Assembly: GCF_007786475.1 (NCBI RefSeq)
Contig: NZ_VNJJ01000001.1
Location: 558,001-622,000 of the forward strand
Length of the DNA: 64,000 bases
From: Cohnella terricola
GTDB taxonomy: Bacteria > Bacillota > Bacilli > Paenibacillales > Paenibacillaceae
Reading direction: 5' to 3'
The notes beneath the pieces are model-generated. The model was not told the origin of the DNA. It ran no database searches and saw only the letters and a list, made by a program, of their open reading frames with translations. Positions 52,277 through 60,169 of this stretch are shown here, one piece after another. Positions within the stretch are counted from its first letter, which is position 1, and the number at the start of each line of letters is the position of its first letter. Made by a program: the position numbers and the translations under genes.

Positions 52277-53193
52277 TGCTCGGCTGGCTACATGCCCACA
52301 AAGAATTGACCGCCGTCGTTCTCGGAACGGCGTTCGGAATGGCGGTAAGGGTAACGATGCTTCGCAGCGATTATCGCCAATACCCGGCGTATCCTCATGG
52401 GAAGATCATCCACTTGTCGCTCGGATTGATCGCCGGGGCACTAGGTTCGGTCGCCGTTCCTGCGCTGTACAACAAAGATTACACGGCGATCACGTTCTTG
52501 TCACTCGCGGCGCAGCAATTTCGCGAAGTGCGCAATATGGAACGCAACACGCTGACCGCGATCGACAAAATGGAATTGATCCCGAGAGGGGCCGCTTATA
52601 TCGAAGGGATTGCGGTCGTGTTTGAAGGGCGCAATTATTTGGCGATCCTGACCGCTTTTATAACCAGTAATTTCGTCCTCTGGATCGGTTGGTGGGTGGG
52701 TTTGATCATGGGTTTAGTGTTGCTAGTAGTAGCGAATTACTTTATGAAGGGAAAAAAAATATCCCATATCGCCGACGTCCAGATGGCGCCTCTCAAGCTA
52801 GAGGGGCCAAATCTGTTCGTCGGAGACGTGTACTTAATGAATGTGGGCTTGGACGAGAGCAGGAACATTATCATGCAACTGGGCATCGGCTTTATTTTGA
52901 CTCCGAAGAACGACGACGCCAAAGTCACGATCGCCAATCTGGGGCAGCGTCAAGCGATCCTTCACGACGTGTCGACGCGGCTTGGCGTCTATCGCGACGA
53001 TGGCGACCCTTCTTTGCTGCCGATCGCGAAATTAGGTCTGCCTACCGGCAAGCTGGGAATTCTCGTACTGCCGCGTGAGAAGGATACGGACAAAGCTTAT
53101 CAATCGGTTAGAAACGTGCCGCTTCTAGAGGCGGCCGTGCGCATGCCTACGGAAGCAAACCGAAAGAGCACGGAGGCGAACCCAAGTGGCTAA
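52273..53193 (+). CDS. YIEGIA family membrane protein
   Basis: A 306-aa protein named for the motif Y-I-E-G-I-A, seen here in AAYIEGIAVVFEGRNY. Helices lie near 12-25, 45-65, 120-145 and 148-165; a soluble C-terminal domain follows. The family is confined largely to spore-forming Bacillales and its molecular role is not established. ATG 52273 overlaps the upstream stop. A small partner gene starts before its end. Confidence 0.85.
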   Translation: MMLGWLHAHKELTAVVLGTAFGMAVRVTMLRSDYRQYPAYPHGKIIHLSLGLIAGALGSVAVPALYNKDYTAITFLSLAAQQFREVRNMERNTLTAIDKMELIPRGAAYIEGIAVVFEGRNYLAILTAFITSNFVLWIGWWVGLIMGLVLLVVANYFMKGKKISHIADVQMAPLKLEGPNLFVGDVYLMNVGLDESRNIIMQLGIGFILTPKNDDAKVTIANLGQRQAILHDVSTRLGVYRDDGDPSLLPIAKLGLPTGKLGILVLPREKDTDKAYQSVRNVPLLEAAVRMPTEANRKSTEANPSG

Positions 53194-53365
53194 GATCGTT
53201 GGCGTCGTCACGACGAAGCGCGAGTATGTCGGAGGCGGAGCTCCGATTATCTTCGCGAGAGACGAAGCTCATCTGCAAATGATTGCCCACTTGCTGGAGA
53301 AGGTGATGGACTGTTCCGCCCATTCGGTCGACGAGGAACTGTTTATTATCGTGGATCACAAGTAA
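53186..53365 (+). CDS. Small partner protein of YIEGIA (capping-subunit type)
   Basis: A 59-aa frame starting at GTG 53186 with GGAGG 9 nt upstream, overlapping the YIEGIA gene end by 8 nt. Sequence features: VAKIVGVVTTKREYVGGGAP at the start, a central amphipathic helix (MIAHLLEKVMDC) and a final beta strand (ELFIIVDH). The adjacent location matches the family annotated elsewhere as a capping complex subunit for YIEGIA. Confidence 0.8.
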   Translation: MAKIVGVVTTKREYVGGGAPIIFARDEAHLQMIAHLLEKVMDCSAHSVDEELFIIVDHK

Positions 53366-53513
53366 TTATCTGAAGACGATCCACTCCAAACATGGGCTCA
53401 GGCAATAATCGTTAGCCAAGTAGACCGATTTTTGATATGATGAAATTTGCGATTGTTTCAGTTCCTGGCCCTGCCAGGACGATGATTGTTCGATATGTTG
53501 AGGAGTGGAAAAT

Positions 53514-54836
53514 ATGGCACGACCCGTTATAGCCATCGTTGGAAGGCCCAATGTGGGCAAATCCACGATATTTAACCGGATTATCGGCGACCGTCTTGCG
53601 ATCGTCGAAGATAAACCGGGTGTAACCAGAGATCGTATATACGGCACCGGAGAGTGGAATGGGCGTTCATTTAACGTCATTGATACCGGCGGCATTGAAA
53701 TCGACGGCGAAGATAGCTTGCTTCGATCGGTAAGAATACAGGCTGAGCTTGCCATCGAAGAGGCAGACGTCATTATTTTTATGGTCGACGCCAAATCCGG
53801 AGTGACGAACGCGGATGAAGAAGTGGTGCGTTTGCTGTTCCGTTCGCGCAAGCCGATCGTGCTTGGGGTTAATAAAGTCGATAATCTGCAGCGGATGGAC
53901 GACATTTACGAGTTTTATTCGCTTGGCATCGGCGATCCGTTGCCGCTATCAGGCTCGCACGGAACGGGTATCGGCGACTTGCTCGATGCTGCAGTGAGCA
54001 AACTTCCGGTCAAAGAAGACCAAGAGTATAACGACGACGTGATCAAGGTCGCGTTGATCGGACGCCCGAACGTGGGCAAATCCTCTCTCGTGAACGCGAT
54101 TCTAGGAGAGGAGCGCGTTATCGTTAGCAATATCGCGGGAACGACACGCGACGCGATTGACACGCCGTTCGAGAAAGACGGGCAGAAATACGTTCTGATC
54201 GATACGGCAGGCATGCGCAAACGCGGCAAGGTCTACGAGACGACTGAGAAGTACAGCGTGATGAGAGCGATGCAAGCGATCGAACGCGCGGATGTCGTGC
54301 TCGTCGTCATTAACGGCGAGGAGGGCATTATCGAGCAGGATAAGCATATTGCCGGATATGCGCATGAGAACGGCAAAGCGGCGATCTTCGTCGTGAACAA
54401 ATGGGATGTCGTCGAGAAGGACGACAAAACGATGCAGCATTTCACGAACTCGATTCGCGAACAATTTCTGTTCATGACATATGCGCCTGTCGTGTTCTTG
54501 TCCGCTCTGACGAAACATCGACTGACCAAGCTGTTCCCCGTTATAACGCGGGTTGCCGAGCAGCATGCGCTGCGCGTACCGACGAACGTGCTGAACGACA
54601 TCTTGTCGGATGCGGTCGCGATGAATCCGCCGCCGACGGACAAGGGAAGAAGATTGCGCATCAACTATATGACGCAGATCGCGGTCAAACCGCCGACTTT
54701 CCTCATTTTCGTCAACGACCCCGAACTTATGCATTTTTCTTACGAACGGTATTTGGAGAACAAAATCCGCGCGGCTTTCGCTTTCGAAGGAACTCCGCTG
54801 AGATTGTTCACCCGTAAGAAATCCGATCAAGAATAG
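53514..54836 (+). CDS. der: Ribosome biogenesis GTPase Der (EngA)
   Basis: A 440-aa double-GTPase needed for 50S subunit assembly. G domain 1: GRPNVGKST (10-18), DTGG, NKVD. G domain 2: [23 protein letters not shown]-terminal KH-like domain with [15 protein letters not shown] 53514 with GAGGAG 8 nt upstream; a GTG at 53505 is less likely. Confidence 0.96.
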   Translation: MARPVIAIVGRPNVGKSTIFNRIIGDRLAIVEDKPGVTRDRIYGTGEWNGRSFNVIDTGGIEIDGEDSLLRSVRIQAELAIEEADVIIFMVDAKSGVTNADEEVVRLLFRSRKPIVLGVNKVDNLQRMDDIYEFYSLGIGDPLPLSGSHGTGIGDLLDAAVSKLPVKEDQEYNDDVIKVALIGRPNVGKSSLVNAILGEERVIVSNIAGTTRDAIDTPFEKDGQKYVLIDTAGMRKRGKVYETTEKYSVMRAMQAIERADVVLVVINGEEGIIEQDKHIAGYAHENGKAAIFVVNKWDVVEKDDKTMQHFTNSIREQFLFMTYAPVVFLSALTKHRLTKLFPVITRVAEQHALRVPTNVLNDILSDAVAMNPPPTDKGRRLRINYMTQIAVKPPTFLIFVNDPELMHFSYERYLENKIRAAFAFEGTPLRLFTRKKSDQE

Positions 54837-54847
54837 GGGAGAACGGC

Positions 54848-55465
54848 GTGCTCAACACGATTATTGCGATTATCGTCAGTTATTTATTAGGCTCGATTTC
54901 ATTCAGCATTTTGTTCGCGCGGTGGCTCCGCAAGATCGATATCAGGGAGCACGGCAGCGGCAACGCGGGAGCGACGAATACGCTCAGAGTATTGGGCAAA
55001 GGACCGGCGATCGCCGTGTTCCTGCTTGATATTGCCAAAGGTTCGGCCGGTGTGCTCATTGGACAGTGGTTAGGGGACGGCAACGCTTGGATCCCGGTCG
55101 CATGCGGTTTGGCCGCTATCGCCGGACATAACTGGCCGATCTATTTCAGGTTCAAAGGCGGTAAGGGGATCGCAACAACCGTCGGAGCTTTGGTGATTTG
55201 GGCGTTTTTGCCGACGCTGATCGCGGGAATCGCGGCTATTTTGATTATTGTCGTTACTCGCTACGTATCTTTAGGGTCTCTGATCTTCGCCGTATTGCTT
55301 CCGATCTTGTTTTATATATTCGATCTGAACACCTCGTTGATATGGGGGGCAGTCGTCGTTGCCGTGCTTGCGATTGTCCGCCATCGCAAGAACATCGTTA
55401 AGCTTATGAACGGAACTGAAAATAAGCTGGGCGGCGGTAAGAAGGGGGAGCCTCACGGTGTCTAA
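54848..55465 (+). CDS. plsY: Glycerol-3-phosphate acyltransferase PlsY
   Basis: A 205-aa membrane enzyme transferring the acyl group of acyl-phosphate to glycerol-3-phosphate. Five helices; loops carry HGSGNAGATNTLR, FKGGKGIATT and HRKNI. GTG start 11 bp after der, overlapping gpsA by 8 nt. Confidence 0.94.
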   Translation: MLNTIIAIIVSYLLGSISFSILFARWLRKIDIREHGSGNAGATNTLRVLGKGPAIAVFLLDIAKGSAGVLIGQWLGDGNAWIPVACGLAAIAGHNWPIYFRFKGGKGIATTVGALVIWAFLPTLIAGIAAILIIVVTRYVSLGSLIFAVLLPILFYIFDLNTSLIWGAVVVAVLAIVRHRKNIVKLMNGTENKLGGGKKGEPHGV

Positions 55466-56510
55466 GAAAATCGCCGTAATCGTTGCGGGCAGTTGGGGGA
55501 CGGCATTATCTCGGGTGCTTGCGGATAACGGACATCGCGTCATGTTATGGACGCGTAAACAAGCTCAAGCGGACGAGATCAACCGCGAGCGCAGCAACGA
55601 CAAGTTCCTTCCCGGTGTAAAGTTGCCCGAGGGGATCTCGGCCACGTCCGATATGGCCGAAGCGATGGCAGGCGCCGAGGCGGTGCTGTTCGTCGCGCCT
55701 TCGTCCGCCATGCGAGAAGTCGCTCGCCAAGCGGCTAAGGTTCTTCAAAAGGACGCATTGGTTATTCATGCGACGAAAGGTTACGAGAGCGATTCTCTGA
55801 AACGAATGTCCGTCGTGCTCTCGGAGGAACTAGGTCGTCCGGAGAGCAGTATCGTCGTCTTGTCCGGACCCAGCCATGCGGAGGAAGTCGTGCAGCAGCA
55901 TCCGACGACGATCGTCGTGGCAGCCAAGGACGTTTCCTGCGCGGAAGCGGCGCAAGATTTATTCATGAATCATTCTTACTTCCGAGTCTATACGAATCCG
56001 GATATGGTCGGCGTGGAGACGGCCGGAGCGATCAAGAACATTATCGCGCTTGGGGCCGGTCTTTCCGATGGACTCGGCTTCGGCGACAATGCCAAGGCGG
56101 CGCTCATTACGCGCGGCTTGGCGGAGATCGCTAGGCTTGGAGATGCGATCGGGGCTAACCCCTTGACGTTCGCGGGCTTGGCCGGCGTAGGCGACTTAAT
56201 AGGGACGTGCACCAGTCAACATAGCCGCAACTGGAGAGCAGGCTCAATGCTAGCGCAAGGGATTCCGTTGCCAGAAGTACTGGAGCGAATGGGCATGGTC
56301 GTAGAAGGCGTGAGAACGACGAAAGCCGCTTACGTACTGGCCCGCCAGCATGGTGTCGAGATGCCGATCACGGATCAGCTCTATGCCGTTCTATTTGAAG
56401 GATTGTCTCCCGATAAAGCGGTCGGGGCGCTAATGGGTCGCGTTCGTACCCACGAGATCGAGGAAGTCGCGACCGAATTGACGAGCAAGCGGGCCAATCG
56501 ATCAATATAA
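55458..56510 (+). CDS. gpsA: Glycerol-3-phosphate dehydrogenase [NAD(P)+]
   Basis: A 350-aa enzyme reducing DHAP to sn-glycerol-3-phosphate for phospholipid synthesis. GPSHAEEV, the catalytic Lys region AGAIKNIIALGAGLSDGLGFGDNAKAA (read in parts) and GLAGVGDL are normal. The N-terminal nucleotide-binding loop is odd: it reads VIVAGSWGTAL, with Val9 where the first Gly of GxGxxG is expected. Start GTG 55458, overlapping plsY. Confidence 0.93.
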   Translation: MSKKIAVIVAGSWGTALSRVLADNGHRVMLWTRKQAQADEINRERSNDKFLPGVKLPEGISATSDMAEAMAGAEAVLFVAPSSAMREVARQAAKVLQKDALVIHATKGYESDSLKRMSVVLSEELGRPESSIVVLSGPSHAEEVVQQHPTTIVVAAKDVSCAEAAQDLFMNHSYFRVYTNPDMVGVETAGAIKNIIALGAGLSDGLGFGDNAKAALITRGLAEIARLGDAIGANPLTFAGLAGVGDLIGTCTSQHSRNWRAGSMLAQGIPLPEVLERMGMVVEGVRTTKAAYVLARQHGVEMPITDQLYAVLFEGLSPDKAVGALMGRVRTHEIEEVATELTSKRANRSI

Positions 56511-56587
56511 GGCTTGGGCGGTAAAAGCCCGCACCCTTCGAACCTTCTCCTCATAGGATGCATTGTTACATTCGGAGGAGGGGAAGT

Positions 56588-56860
56588 ATGGACAAATTTC
56601 CGAAGGATCTACTCGGCGCCGTCAATAAAAAAACCGGGAAAAACATCTCCGAAAACTCCATCAAGAAGATCGCGAGCTCTGTTACTCCCAGCACTTTACA
56701 AAGCGATGCCCAGATCAGGGCGTTGATTAAACAGGTGTCGGCGATGGCTAACGTTCCCGTATCCGAAAGCACGATACAGGAAATCGTCGGTGCCGTCAAG
56801 AAGAGCGGGTTGAACATGGGCAACTTGGAGTCGCTCGTCAAAATGATGGTGAAGAAATAA
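56588..56860 (+). CDS. spoVIF: Stage VI sporulation protein F
   Basis: A 90-aa small helical protein: KFPKDLLGAVNKKTGKNIS, AQIRALIKQVSAMANVPVS and a C-terminal GNLESLVKMM helix match SpoVIF, a mother-cell factor for coat assembly with GerE. GGAGGAGGGG precedes the ATG by 8 nt. Confidence 0.88.
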   Translation: MDKFPKDLLGAVNKKTGKNISENSIKKIASSVTPSTLQSDAQIRALIKQVSAMANVPVSESTIQEIVGAVKKSGLNMGNLESLVKMMVKK

Positions 56861-56876
56861 TAACGGAGCGTAATGC

Positions 56877-56908
56877 AAAAAGACTTCCGGTCGCCGGAAG
56901 TCTTTTTG
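56877..56908. terminator. Bidirectional terminator after spoVIF
   Basis: Perfect 14-bp repeat AAAAAGACTTCCGG / CCGGAAGTCTTTTT with a 3-nt loop; it has U tracts on both strands and lies between convergent genes. Confidence 0.94.
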
Positions 56909-56959
56909 TGCGTCATTTATGTAGGAGATGGGCGGAAAACCGATCTATCTCACTGGGGC

Positions 56960-57478
56960 TTAGCTGACGTTTCTTTGAGAGAATCTTTGCGGGATTGTCC
57001 AGGCTGCCACGGCGGCGAGAGCGATCCAGAGAACGTCGTACATTTTGAACATGTCGCTAAAGGAGATAATGGAGCCGGCATCCGATAAACCTAGTTGCTG
57101 AAGGTACTCTTCGACATCTTGTTTGACTAAATAATAAGTGATGTATTTGCCTGCGAGAACACCCAGCAAACCGAATATGACCGCGATAATCTGGTGCAGT
57201 GGCGTCACGTTTTTCCGAGATAAGAAAGCAACGACGAAGCCGACTAGCGCGCCGATTGCCGAAGCCAGTATGCCAAGCTCGTAATTGCCATAATAGGCGA
57301 TCAATGCCCAAACGACGGCTCCCACCAACGCTGCGGCGACTGCCCCGACGATAATGACGCCCATCGGCAAGGATCTGGTTTCCTGTTCCGGCTCCCTCGT
57401 AATTTCATACTGAATTCTTTGCGAATTTGCGGATTGCGATTGCTCGCCTTGCGTTTGTTCCAATTGCGGAGTTTCCAA
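56960..57478 (-). CDS. Four-helix membrane protein of unknown function
   Basis: A 172-aa protein: Gln/Glu/Ser-rich cytoplasmic N-terminus (about 1-38), helices near 40-62, 67-85, 94-115 and 143-160. No family recognised. It starts at TTG on the minus strand with AAAGGGTG about 9 nt upstream. It is the only minus-strand gene between prsW and the right end of the window. Confidence 0.7.
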   Translation of the reverse strand: METPQLEQTQGEQSQSANSQRIQYEITREPEQETRSLPMGVIIVGAVAAALVGAVVWALIAYYGNYELGILASAIGALVGFVVAFLSRKNVTPLHQIIAVIFGLLGVLAGKYITYYLVKQDVEEYLQQLGLSDAGSIISFSDMFKMYDVLWIALAAVAAWTIPQRFSQRNVS

Positions 57479-57583
57479 TTTCGTAACACCCTTTCGTCTA
57501 AGTTAAAACTTTCCAAAATTACTATTCTACACCGATAGCTCTATTCCTCCTTCATTCGACAAAAAACTACTTTTACTCCATTT

Positions 57584-57612
57584 TTGTCAACCTACTTGTC
57601 AAATGGTATAAT
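57584..57612 (+). promoter_or_regulatory. Sigma-A promoter for the DUF2768 gene
   Basis: TTGTCA (57584-57589), 17-bp spacer, TATAAT (57607-57612) with TGG just upstream as extended -10. Confidence 0.85.
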
Positions 57613-57653
57613 ATTAAGCATTTGAGTCAGTAAGAGATGGGAGGGCGGCATCG

Positions 57654-57869
57654 ATGTTTAACATGCTGCAAACGTACGCCGCGGCCAAGCTGGATCCGAT
57701 GAGCAAAATGTGGGTGTCCTTCATCGGGATCGGCTTGATGGTATTGGCGGCGTTAATGATTACATTCGCGCGCACCAAAACAAAAGGATGGGTTCGTCTC
57801 GTCCTCACGCTAGTCGCGATCGTTATGCTGATTTATGGTATGATTTGTGGACTTTTATCCATCGTATAA
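57654..57869 (+). CDS. DUF2768 family small membrane protein (YphE-like)
   Basis: A 71-aa protein with two helices (about 18-38 and 45-68) separated by a KTKGW turn. Size, topology and location between gpsA and spoIVA fit DUF2768/YphE. GGGAGGG about 10 nt upstream. Function unknown. Confidence 0.78.
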   Translation: MFNMLQTYAAAKLDPMSKMWVSFIGIGLMVLAALMITFARTKTKGWVRLVLTLVAIVMLIYGMICGLLSIV

Positions 57870-57876
57870 TACATAA

Positions 57877-58185
57877 GTGGAGGGGATCAGCATACTTACT
57901 TTAACCGGACGAACCCTCTCGAAAACGGTCGAAACGCAAATCGGCAAAAGCTTGCTCCAGATCGCGCAGTCCGAATCGATAGATTGGCAGTTCAACTGTT
58001 CCAGGGGCACATGCGCGAAGTGCAGATGTATCGTGGAGGAAGGCGCGGATCTGCTGTCGGAAGTGAGCGATGCCGAGTGGGACCGACTGGGACCGGACGA
58101 ATTGGATGCGGGATATCGGCTGGGCTGCCAAGCCGTCGTAGAGGCGAAGGGCGTCATCAAAGCGATAAACAAAACTTATTTCTAA
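57877..58185 (+). CDS. Plant-type 2Fe-2S ferredoxin, start codon uncertain
   Basis: About 98-102 aa. Cluster ligands C-S-R-G-T-C-A-K-C followed later by G-C-Q-A give the C-x4-C-x2-C...C plant-type pattern. It is an electron carrier; its partner is unknown. The frame opens at GTG 57877, but GGAGGGG (57879-57885) lies after that codon. It is spaced ideally (6 nt) for an ATA at 57892, where the family-like start I/M-L-T-L-T-G-R begins. So the true start is either ATA or GTG. Confidence 0.85.
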   Translation: MEGISILTLTGRTLSKTVETQIGKSLLQIAQSESIDWQFNCSRGTCAKCRCIVEEGADLLSEVSDAEWDRLGPDELDAGYRLGCQAVVEAKGVIKAINKTYF

Positions 58186-58207
58186 GCCAAGAATGGAAGT
58201 GGCCGAT

Positions 58208-58810
58208 ATGCGGAACGATTTGCCGCTCTCCGCGCTGACGAAGCTGATCGCCGAGCTGGAGGAAGAAGAAGCCAGCTACGTCGTCGGGGGCAGCACGGGG
58301 CTGGTTCTGCGCGGAGCGAACCTAGATCGCCCTCCGCGCGATCTGGATGTTTACGTCGATGAGGATGCGGTTCGTCCCGTTCACGAACGTTTGCGTTCTT
58401 ATGCGTTAGATGGCCCGGAAGACAACGAGACGGAAAAATACCATTCCACGTTGTCCCATTATCGGATCGAGGGAACGATGGTCGAGCTGGTCGGACATTT
58501 TCGCGTTTACGCCAGACAATCCGTCTATACGACGGAAGTGAACGGGTTTCTTTACCCCAATTGCGACATCATCGAGTTTGACGGAGTTAAGGTTCCTGTT
58601 ATTCCTTTGGGGCACGAATTGATCTTTAACGTGCTGCGCGAGCGGCACGATCGAGCGGAAGCGGCGGGGAAGCTGATCTCGCAGGATCCAGATAAGCATA
58701 TGCCCTTGCTGAAGGAACTCATTCGCAGAAATCGATTAAGCGAACAAATCGCGGCGGAAACGCTGGCGCTTGCAGGCGCCAGGATGTTCGATCCCCAGGA
58801 GGAGCAATGA
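58208..58810 (+). CDS. Nucleotidyltransferase-like protein
   Basis: About 200 aa. VVGGSTGLVLRG followed by RDLDVYV matches the GGS...DxD core of small nucleotidyltransferases; VELVGHFRVY supplies a possible third acidic residue. No second domain. It sits between two ferredoxin genes and overlaps the second by 4 nt. ATG 58208 has a weak GGAAGTGG upstream; the in-frame ATG 58193 has none. Substrate unknown. Confidence 0.72.
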   Translation: MRNDLPLSALTKLIAELEEEEASYVVGGSTGLVLRGANLDRPPRDLDVYVDEDAVRPVHERLRSYALDGPEDNETEKYHSTLSHYRIEGTMVELVGHFRVYARQSVYTTEVNGFLYPNCDIIEFDGVKVPVIPLGHELIFNVLRERHDRAEAAGKLISQDPDKHMPLLKELIRRNRLSEQIAAETLALAGARMFDPQEEQ

Positions 58811-59172
58811 TGGGGGGCGGGGGCAAACATTCGGTAACCTTCGGGCCGGACGGGGAGCAAATCTTCGTTAGACCGGGAACGACTTTATTGGAAGCGTCCC
58901 GCAGGGCAGGCGCGAAGGTTCGCACGCGCTGCGGAGGCGTGGCCGGATGTCTGATGTGTAAAATCCATGTGTCCGAGGATCAGGCGGATCGTCTACAGCC
59001 TCCGACTACGGCGGAAATTCGCAAGCTCGGCTCTCTGCTGGGGCAAGGTGTACGTCTCTCCTGCCAAGCCAGAACGCGGGGCGACGTCGTCGTGTCGATT
59101 CCGGAGGATCCGCTAAAAGCGGCGATCCGCAAGCGGCTGGCTGAACAGGAAGAAGACGATTGGTTGATTTGA
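58807..59172 (+). CDS. 2Fe-2S ferredoxin-like protein with basic/acidic tail
   Basis: A 121-aa protein with a ferredoxin fold: R-C-G-G-V-A-G-C-L-M-C (C-x5-C-x2-C) and later L-S-C-Q-A. The one-residue longer first spacing distinguishes it from the gene at 57.9 kb. The C-terminal 25 residues are charged and helical. AGGAGGAG precedes the ATG; it overlaps the upstream stop. Confidence 0.82.
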   Translation: MMGGGGKHSVTFGPDGEQIFVRPGTTLLEASRRAGAKVRTRCGGVAGCLMCKIHVSEDQADRLQPPTTAEIRKLGSLLGQGVRLSCQARTRGDVVVSIPEDPLKAAIRKRLAEQEEDDWLI

Positions 59173-59194
59173 CGTCATTCGGGAGGATTCAACG

Positions 59195-59926
59195 ATGATA
59201 GTTCGATTATTGCCCAAGGCGCTAGCAGCGGTATTGGCGAGCCTGGCGTTATTATTGCTGGCGGGATGCATGTATCCGGAGGACCAATCTCCGGGAAACA
59301 ACGCATCGGCCAGAGAAGCGGTGCTTACCGTGCAGGATGCGGTGGACCGCTATCGTGAACAGACGGGACTGCTGCCGATTCAGAATGCCGATGAGACGAT
59401 TCCGCAGTACGAGAAATATAAAGTGGATTTCGGCAAATTAAAAAGACTCGGTTATGTCTCTCAAGTTCCCGGTGCCGCTTTCGAAAGCGGAGGCGCATAT
59501 CAATTTCTCATTATCGATGAAGAGACGAATCCGCTCGTCAGGCTGCTTGATCTAACAGTGTTTCAATCCGTCGCCGGCGTTCAGAAGAAGGTGGACGAAT
59601 ATCGCGCCGGACACGCGAACCGCAATCCGGCGGGCGACGAAGTATATCCCGGATTCGCTTCGGTCGATTTCTCCAAGCTAGGCATGAAATCTCTGGAGAT
59701 CCGAAGCATGTATTCTCGTCAAACGTTAAATTTGCTCGTGGACGAAGCAGGTCAAGTGTTCGTCGATTACGGAATCGATATCGCGACCGCGCTGAATAAG
59801 GCGGAGGTCAAGCCCGGAGCGAATGAAGACCTTAGACGCATGTTGATCGACGCCTCGTATTTCGTTCCCGTTCGATCTCCGGCTTACCAATTGGTGAACG
59901 GCGAACCGACGGCAGTTCGTTCTTGA
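59195..59926 (+). CDS. YphF-like lipoprotein
   Basis: A 243-aa lipoprotein (lipobox LLLAGC). A short Ser/Asn linker is followed by a region beginning AVLTVQDAVDRYREQTGLLPIQ, reminiscent of pilin-like or ComG-like helices, then beta-rich sequence. Length and the position just before spoIVA match yphF of Bacillus; role unknown, possibly sporulation-linked. GGGAGGA precedes the ATG. Confidence 0.75.
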   Translation: MIVRLLPKALAAVLASLALLLLAGCMYPEDQSPGNNASAREAVLTVQDAVDRYREQTGLLPIQNADETIPQYEKYKVDFGKLKRLGYVSQVPGAAFESGGAYQFLIIDEETNPLVRLLDLTVFQSVAGVQKKVDEYRAGHANRNPAGDEVYPGFASVDFSKLGMKSLEIRSMYSRQTLNLLVDEAGQVFVDYGIDIATALNKAEVKPGANEDLRRMLIDASYFVPVRSPAYQLVNGEPTAVRS

Positions 59927-59952
59927 TATCTACTCTTTTCATAAAAAAGATT

Positions 59953-59985
59953 AAAGGGAGATGACATACGTGTCTCTCTTTTTTC
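59953..59985 (+). terminator. Terminator after the YphF-like gene
   Basis: AAAGGGAGA / TCTCTCTTT stem (one wobble) followed by TTTT, 25 bp after the stop. Confidence 0.8.
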
Positions 59986-60058
59986 ATATGCTCATGGGGG
60001 AAACACGGGGAGCTCTGGCAGGCGTAAGCCGACAGGGCAAACATTTTGTGCGGGCGGC

Positions 60059-60087
60059 GTCATATTCGGGACAATCGCACATACAAT
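60059..60087 (+). promoter_or_regulatory. Sigma-E promoter of spoIVA
   Basis: GTCATATT (60059-60066), 13-bp spacer, CATACAAT (60080-60087), a full match to the sigma-E consensus. This is consistent with mother-cell expression of spoIVA. Confidence 0.9.
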
Positions 60088-60169
60088 GTTACTAGTCCAA
60101 GTTCGTGTACGAGTTCCGCCCTGAAGGCGGGTCACGAAAGTTTCGCGATTACGATGGGAGGGAATCTCA

